In this document: positions 61,308-64,000 of the stretch, one piece after another
How the letters are laid out: every line of letters begins with the position of its first letter
Numbering within the stretch: the first letter of the stretch is position 1
Origin: Oscillospiraceae bacterium
Lineage (GTDB): Bacteria; Bacillota; Clostridia; Oscillospirales; Ruminococcaceae
Direction: 5' to 3'
Length of the DNA stretch: 64,000 bases
Assembly: GCA_031282245.1 (NCBI GenBank)
Contig: JAITEB010000045.1
Span: forward strand, 36,874-100,873
Made by a program: the position numbers and the translations under genes
The notes under the pieces: model-generated
What the model saw: only the letters and a program-made list of their open reading frames with translations
What the model was told of the DNA's origin: nothing
The model's database searches: none

Positions 61308-61900
61308 GCGGCTCAGTCAGTTTAAGTTCAATGACAAAACGGCTTCTGCCGCTTAAAATATACAGGCTGCGCGCCGGAAGCCTTGTCCGCGCGGAACTGG
61401 AGGCATATTCCGCGGGGCTTGATTTTATTTCGTTCAGGCTGGACAAAATAAAACGGGAAATGTTTATCAAAACTGCGTGTGACAAGGGCCTTGATATGTG
61501 GGAAGATTTGCTGTGGGGCCAGAGATACCCCGCCCTTGAAGTCGGCACGCGCCGGAATATGATTCTCGCGGCGCTCTCTATCCGGGCGGACGGCTTCAGC
61601 CATGAAAGCATAGAGACCGCTATTCTTGCCGTGGGCGTAAAGGCGGAAATCCAGGAATTCCCGGAAGAAGAGAGACTTTTTATAGAGGCGACGGATTATA
61701 ACAGCGAACTGAAGGGCTATAGCAATATTTTCAAGCGCATTGAGAAGGTACTCCCGGCGCATTTGATTTTTGACATAAATTTCGGGCTTGTCACCTGGGA
61801 AATGCTTGACGCGGCAAACCACAGCTGGGAGGAGATTGACGCGCAGGGCTTTACTTTTGACGAGATTGGCAACCTTACCCCGGAAGAGCTGGTTTTCTGA
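61304..61900 (+). CDS. baseplate tail protein I-like (DUF2313/YmfQ)
   Basis: A 198-residue protein of the DUF2313/XkdU type: FISFRLDKIKREMFIKTACDKGLDMWEDLLW and TRRNMILAALSI are typical. It joins gpJ in the wedge and connects to the fibre. It overlaps the J gene by four bases. Confidence 0.85.
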   Translation: MSGSVSLSSMTKRLLPLKIYRLRAGSLVRAELEAYSAGLDFISFRLDKIKREMFIKTACDKGLDMWEDLLWGQRYPALEVGTRRNMILAALSIRADGFSHESIETAILAVGVKAEIQEFPEEERLFIEATDYNSELKGYSNIFKRIEKVLPAHLIFDINFGLVTWEMLDAANHSWEEIDAQGFTFDEIGNLTPEELVF

Positions 61901-61969
61901 CGGCTATTAAAAACTGTCCCGGTTTTACCCGCAAAAATTCAAAAATAAAATAAGAGGTGATTTTTCAGT

Positions 61970-62452
61970 ATGGCAAGCAGCAACAAAACGGATAATCTGA
62001 ATCTCAACAAATGGATTGCCACGGACAAACCCAAGCGGGAGGACTTTGTAAGCGACAATGAAATTCTGGATCAGGCGCTTTCTTCTCACACGCAAAACAG
62101 CGGCGTACACATCAATGCGGACGAGCGAACGCTCTGGACAAACTCCGCGCAGAAAACGCCCGTGACCGGCTCATATGTCGGCGACGGAACGACCTCCAGG
62201 GATTTTGCCCTCGGCTTCCAGCCCGAATTTATTATAGTCGCGCAGGTGAACTATTTCGGCTATATTTTCACTCTTTCGGGAGAATACACAAAGGGCTATA
62301 TGGCCATGGCCTCCCCCGCCGGGGGAACGCCGGGGCTTAGCGTTCTGACCAGCGGTTTCCGCGTTAAAAGCGCCGCAAGCGTGCCCAGCGACGGGATGTT
62401 CTACAAAATCAACGATAACGGTAAAACCTATATTTATATCGCGTTCAGGTAA
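61970..62452 (+). CDS. tail fibre/receptor-binding-like protein
   Basis: A 160-residue protein in the fibre position. The N-terminal 50 residues (TDNLNLNKWIATDKPKREDFVSDNEILDQAL) match the attachment part of Firmicute phage fibre proteins. The remainder is a compact beta-rich domain ending in TYIYIAFR. It is much shorter than normal fibres; no chaperone follows. AGAGGTGA lies upstream of the ATG. Confidence 0.75.
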   Translation: MASSNKTDNLNLNKWIATDKPKREDFVSDNEILDQALSSHTQNSGVHINADERTLWTNSAQKTPVTGSYVGDGTTSRDFALGFQPEFIIVAQVNYFGYIFTLSGEYTKGYMAMASPAGGTPGLSVLTSGFRVKSAASVPSDGMFYKINDNGKTYIYIAFR

Positions 62453-62458
62453 TATTTT

Positions 62459-62494
62459 GAGGGAGCGGCTTTTTGCCAATCCCTCTATTTTTTG
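62459..62494 (+). terminator. terminator of the phage-like operon
   Basis: GAGGGA (62459-62464) pairs with TCCCTC (62480-62485) across a 15-base loop and is followed by TATTTTTTG. It begins seven bases after the last phage gene and isolates it from serS. Confidence 0.85.
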
Positions 62495-62495
62495 T

Positions 62496-62531
62496 TTGAA
62501 AAAATTCTACACATCAATATATAATATGTGT
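62496..62531 (+). promoter_or_regulatory. serS promoter with operator-like palindrome
   Basis: TTGAAA (62496-62501), an 18-base spacer, TATAAT (62520-62525). ACACAT (62509-62514) and ATGTGT (62526-62531) form an inverted repeat flanking the -10, which could be an operator. A second TATAAT is at 62532. No T-box leader fits in the remaining space. Confidence 0.65.
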
Positions 62532-62581
62532 TATAATAATTTTAACTGGTTTGTTAAAAACAATATTGGAGGATATAGAAA

Positions 62582-63859
62582 ATGTTAGATATTAACATCC
62601 TGCGCAGCCAGCCCGAACTTGTCAAAGAAAATATAAGAAAAAAATTCCAGGACGCCAAACTCGCCCTTGTTGACGAAGTTATCTCCATGGACGCAGAAAT
62701 ACGCGAAATCAAGGCCAAAGGCGACAGCCTCCGCAGCGAGCGCAAAAACCTGAGCAAATCCATCGGCGGACTTATGGCAAAAGGTCTGCGCGAGGAGGCG
62801 GAAATCGGCAAGGCGCGCGGGACGGAAATCGGCGCGAAACTTGAAACCCTGAAATTGCGCGAAGAAGAACTGTCCGCGGAAATCCGCAGGCGTATGCTTG
62901 TTATCCCGAATATAATTGACGAGTCCGTCCCCATTGGGCGCGACGACAGTGAAAATGTTGAAGTGGAGCGTTTCGGAGAGCCGCTTATCCCGGACTTTGA
63001 AATCCCATATCATATCGAAATTATGGAAAACTTGAACGGCGTTGACCTCGAAAGCGCAAGAAAAACCAGTGGCAGCGGGTTTTATTACCTGAAAGGCGAT
63101 ATCGCCCGTCTGCATTCGGGCATTTTGTCCTATGCCCGCGACTTTATGATTGACAGGGGCTTTACCTATTTTATACCGCCCTTCATGATCCGCGGCGAAG
63201 TTGTCACCGGCGTGATGAGCTTTACCGAAATGGAAAATATGATGTACAAAATAGAAGGCGAGGATTTGTATTTAATCGGCACCAGCGAACACTCTATGAT
63301 AGGCCGCTTTATTGACACTATTCTGGACAGGTCCGAGCTTCCGCAGGCGCTCACAAGCTATTCGCCGTGCTTCCGGAAAGAAGTCGGCGCGCATGGCATA
63401 GAAGAGCGCGGCGTTTACAGAATCCATCAGTTTGAAAAGCAGGAAATGATTGTCGTCTGTGAGCCGGAAGACAGTATGGTCTGGTTCAAAAAGCTATACA
63501 CATACACAACAGAATTTTTCCGGACGCTTGATATTCCCGTTCGGACGCTTGAATGCTGTTCCGGCGATTTGGCCGACCTGAAAGTCAAGAGTATTGATGT
63601 TGAAGCCTGGTCTCCGAGACAGAAGAAGTATTTTGAAGTGGGTAGCTGTTCCAATCTGGGCGACGCTCAGGCGCGGCGGCTTGCGATACGCGTGCGCGGC
63701 GAGCGGGGAACTTATTTCCCGCATACGCTCAACAACACGGTCGTCGCCCCGCCGCGAATGCTGATTGCCTTTTTGGAGAACAACCTGAACGCCGACGGCG
63801 CTGTGAAAATCCCCGCGCCTCTGCGTCCGTATGTGGGCGGCAAGGAAATTATAAAATAA
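62582..63859 (+). CDS. serS: seryl-tRNA synthetase
   Basis: A 425-residue class II synthetase. The N-terminal long coiled-coil arm (about 27-100, with KAKGDSLRSERKNLSKSIG) binds the long variable arm of tRNA-Ser. The catalytic domain includes the TSEHSMIGRF segment, the motif 2 region FRKEVGAHGIEERGVYRIHQF and motif 3 near NNTVVAPPRMLIAFLENN. GGAGGA lies about nine bases before the ATG. Length is standard. Confidence 0.97.
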   Translation: MLDINILRSQPELVKENIRKKFQDAKLALVDEVISMDAEIREIKAKGDSLRSERKNLSKSIGGLMAKGLREEAEIGKARGTEIGAKLETLKLREEELSAEIRRRMLVIPNIIDESVPIGRDDSENVEVERFGEPLIPDFEIPYHIEIMENLNGVDLESARKTSGSGFYYLKGDIARLHSGILSYARDFMIDRGFTYFIPPFMIRGEVVTGVMSFTEMENMMYKIEGEDLYLIGTSEHSMIGRFIDTILDRSELPQALTSYSPCFRKEVGAHGIEERGVYRIHQFEKQEMIVVCEPEDSMVWFKKLYTYTTEFFRTLDIPVRTLECCSGDLADLKVKSIDVEAWSPRQKKYFEVGSCSNLGDAQARRLAIRVRGERGTYFPHTLNNTVVAPPRMLIAFLENNLNADGAVKIPAPLRPYVGGKEIIK

Positions 63860-63877
63860 TAAAGCTGTTTTAAAATG

Positions 63878-63920
63878 CCGACCACCCCGCCCTTTGGGCA
63901 CCCCTCCACAGGAGGGGACT
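63878..63920. repeat. GC-rich hairpin-pair repeat after serS
   Basis: GCCC-TTT-GGGC (63889-63899) is followed directly by CCCCTCC-ACA-GGAGGGG (63901-63917). The motif CACCCC...CCCCTCC...GGAGGGG resembles dispersed intergenic repeats seen in many Clostridia. Only one copy lies in this window. Confidence 0.55.
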
Positions 63921-64000
63921 TGTAACTGGGAGAGCTATGCGTAACTTGTACCCCATGCTCAGAATATTTTCTCTACACGTCAGTTCGAAATTCCAAGAGT

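Larger units (their letters stand above)
50151..62452 (+). mobile_element. domesticated contractile-tail phage-like cluster
   Basis: Nineteen consecutive plus-strand genes, many with 4-base overlaps, cover DNA packaging, head, connector, contractile tail and baseplate. The order is that of PBSX/Mu-type phages. Lacking are integrase, repressor, replication, lysis and a tape measure. Base composition and start-codon use look like the rest of the window, and no attachment-site repeat was noticed at its edges. It closes with a terminator at 62459. A short remnant prophage, a PBSX-like particle or a gene-transfer-agent-like system would all fit. Confidence 0.85.

Noticed and set aside
50000..62500. 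Attachment sites and integrase for a prophage
   Set aside because: No integrase gene and no long direct repeat at the two edges was noticed; no tRNA gene lies beside the element.
62453..62581. T-box leader for serS
   Set aside because: The space between terminator and gene is too short and holds no specifier stem or antiterminator.
1..64000. tRNA, rRNA and insertion sequences
   Set aside because: No cloverleaf with CCA-adjacent arms, no rRNA sequence and no transposase was recognised on either strand by reading; a dedicated scan could still find one.

Overview
The window reads as a chromosomal segment of a low-to-mid-GC, spore-forming-type Firmicute of class Clostridia, most like the Oscillospirales/Ruminococcaceae. 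Evidence: strong GGAGG-type ribosome binding sites, SpoVG, an IspH-S1 ribosomal-protein fusion, an Asp23-NusB-XseA-XseB-IspA operon, NrdR, an archaeal-type ProS, and many TTG starts. No rRNA, tRNA, CRISPR array or insertion sequence was seen.

Layout. 0-5.2 kb (minus): IspH-S1 fusion, PlsC, Cmk, a flavoprotein and SpoVG. 5.7-9.7 kb (plus): TrkA/TrkH potassium uptake and AzlC/AzlD amino-acid export. 9.7-13.3 kb: an HPr-like protein without its catalytic histidine, MtaB, RtcB and a flavin-reductase-like protein. 13.5-15.8 kb (minus): CAP-domain lipoprotein, MreC and MreD. 16.3-19.8 kb (plus): a sugar ABC importer (lipoprotein and two permeases, no ATPase). 20.3-26.5 kb (plus): an aldo/keto reductase, then Asp23, NusB, a TsaD-like paralogue, XseA, XseB, IspA, a divergent PAP2 protein and NrdR. 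26.6-30.2 kb (minus): an arabinose operon (kinase, AraA, AraD) behind a promoter that carries an AraR-type operator. 30.5-36.6 kb (plus): a DtxR/MntR regulator and an envelope cassette (membrane protein, solute-binding/VWA fusion, WG-repeat lipoprotein, PstS-like lipoprotein, PH-domain protein). 36.8-41.3 kb: ProS, a P-loop kinase, an ArgD-like aminotransferase, a methyltransferase and a SIMPL protein. 41.3-49.9 kb (minus): Nif3-like, TrmK, TsaD, a two-motif SWIM protein, a frameshifted epimerase, a U32 peptidase and an OppA-like lipoprotein.

50.15-62.45 kb (plus) is a compact, intact virion-structure cluster of the contractile-tail (PBSX/Mu-like) type: terminase subunits, portal, protease, capsid, connectors, sheath, tube, hub, spike, gp25, gpJ, gpI and a fibre. 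It has no integrase, repressor, replication, holin, endolysin or recognisable tape-measure gene. It ends in an intrinsic terminator and is followed directly by serS. With an apparently intact TerL and a TerS that lacks the usual DNA-binding half, it is a candidate domesticated element, possibly a gene-transfer-agent-like particle. This is the most interesting system in the window.

A second theme is unusual translation starts. Four genes (OppA-like, portal, sheath, gp25) are best explained by ATA starts with well-spaced Shine-Dalgarno sites. One (TrmK) appears to start at CTG and one (prohead protease) perhaps at ATT. Genes called only from ATG, GTG or TTG would be truncated or misplaced here. 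All functions are inferred from sequence reading alone; no database search was run.
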